A stretch of DNA of 22,571 nt from CALCTE01 sp045627885 (GTDB taxonomy: Bacteria; Bacillota; Clostridia; Oscillospirales; CAG-272), in NCBI GenBank assembly GCA_045627885.1, contig JAZQOM010000005.1, forward strand, positions 1 through 22,571. Direction: 5' to 3'. How positions within the stretch are numbered: position 1 is the stretch's first letter; each line of letters opens with the position of its first letter. The position numbers and the translations under genes are program-made. Below are positions 22,481-22,571 of this stretch, in pieces. The notes beneath the pieces are model-generated. The model ran no database searches. It saw nothing but the letters and a program-made list of their open reading frames with translations, and had not been told where the DNA came from.

Positions 22481-22505
22481 AAGCCTTCCCAAAAAAGGAA
22501 GGCTT
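22481..22505 (-). terminator. Probable intrinsic terminator of a gene beyond the right edge
   Basis: AAGCCTTCC and GGAAGGCTT form a perfect 9-bp stem. Read on the minus strand the loop is T-rich, and TGATTTTGATT follows. It sits just upstream of the ElyC-like promoter, so it would insulate that gene from transcription entering from the right. Confidence 0.65.
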
Positions 22506-22532
22506 CAGTCTGCTGACAAAGTCAGCAGACTG
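22506..22532. repeat. Perfect 12-bp palindrome next to the terminator hairpin
   Basis: CAGTCTGCTGAC, a three-base AAA loop, and GTCAGCAGACTG. It directly abuts the neighbouring hairpin without a spare base. A smaller inverted repeat (ACGAA/TTCGT) lies near 22548-22565. The block from 22481 to the window edge contains no reading frame I can support and resembles an extragenic palindromic element. Confidence 0.6.
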
Positions 22533-22571
22533 ACAGAGTGCTGAAAACGAAGTGATATTTTTCGTTCTTTT

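Noticed and set aside
1..22571. CRISPR arrays, tRNA or rRNA genes, riboswitches, integrases or transposases
   Set aside because: None seen on either strand. There are no regularly spaced repeats beyond the two-copy unit at 16813, and the gaps between genes are too short for most structured leaders.

Overview
The window looks like a stretch of ordinary chromosome from an anaerobic Bacillota, class Clostridia (probably an Oscillospirales-like gut lineage; genus not resolvable by eye). The evidence is the homodimeric-type isocitrate dehydrogenase, ThiI without a rhodanese domain, a YrrO-type U32 protein next to MltG, a small DUF6472-like protein, strong Shine-Dalgarno sites and sigma-A promoters, many with an extended -10. 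I see no phage, transposase, CRISPR array, rRNA or tRNA. No gap without a gene exceeds about 160 bases.

Layout. (1) 1-645: the 3' half of icd on the plus strand, ending in a terminator shared with the convergent operon. (2) 12893 down to 683: one long minus-strand run of twelve closely packed or overlapping genes, from a single good promoter: gpsA, rnhA, mnmA, a DacA/DacF-like protein, fthC-like 5-formyl-THF cyclo-ligase, a CPBP membrane protease, mltG, a U32/TrhP-like protein, a NifS-like cysteine desulfurase, an Mrp/ApbC Fe-S carrier, thiI and cinA. It combines tRNA uridine thiolation and hydroxylation, and the sulfur supply for it, with envelope genes. (3) 13050-13970: a divergent PfkB-family gene. 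(4) 15231 down to 14095: a lipoprotein. (5) 16768 down to 15350: a hypothetical gene and a YegS/DgkB-type lipid kinase. (6) 16902-17736: a plus-strand pair, a DivIVA-like short coiled coil and a fumarase-type beta subunit without its alpha subunit. (7) 21076 down to 17749: an operon of SPFH/virion-core-like, zinc-ribbon and TPM proteins (compare B. subtilis YdjI-YdjG-YdjH) plus the DUF6472-like protein. (8) 22411 down to 21173: a YdcF/ElyC-type membrane protein with its own promoter, preceded at the right edge by two perfect palindromes.

The most interesting points are degenerate enzymes in otherwise intact reading frames. The D,D-carboxypeptidase homologue has lost the nucleophilic serine of SxxK and also has altered SxN and KTG motifs. 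The PfkB homologue has lost the GAG anion hole and the N-terminal Asn. Other leads are a two-copy, 20-bp-period direct repeat in front of the coiled-coil/fumarase-beta pair, and palindromes about 60-65 bases upstream of two promoters. I do not see a clearly new multi-gene defence or mobile system here.
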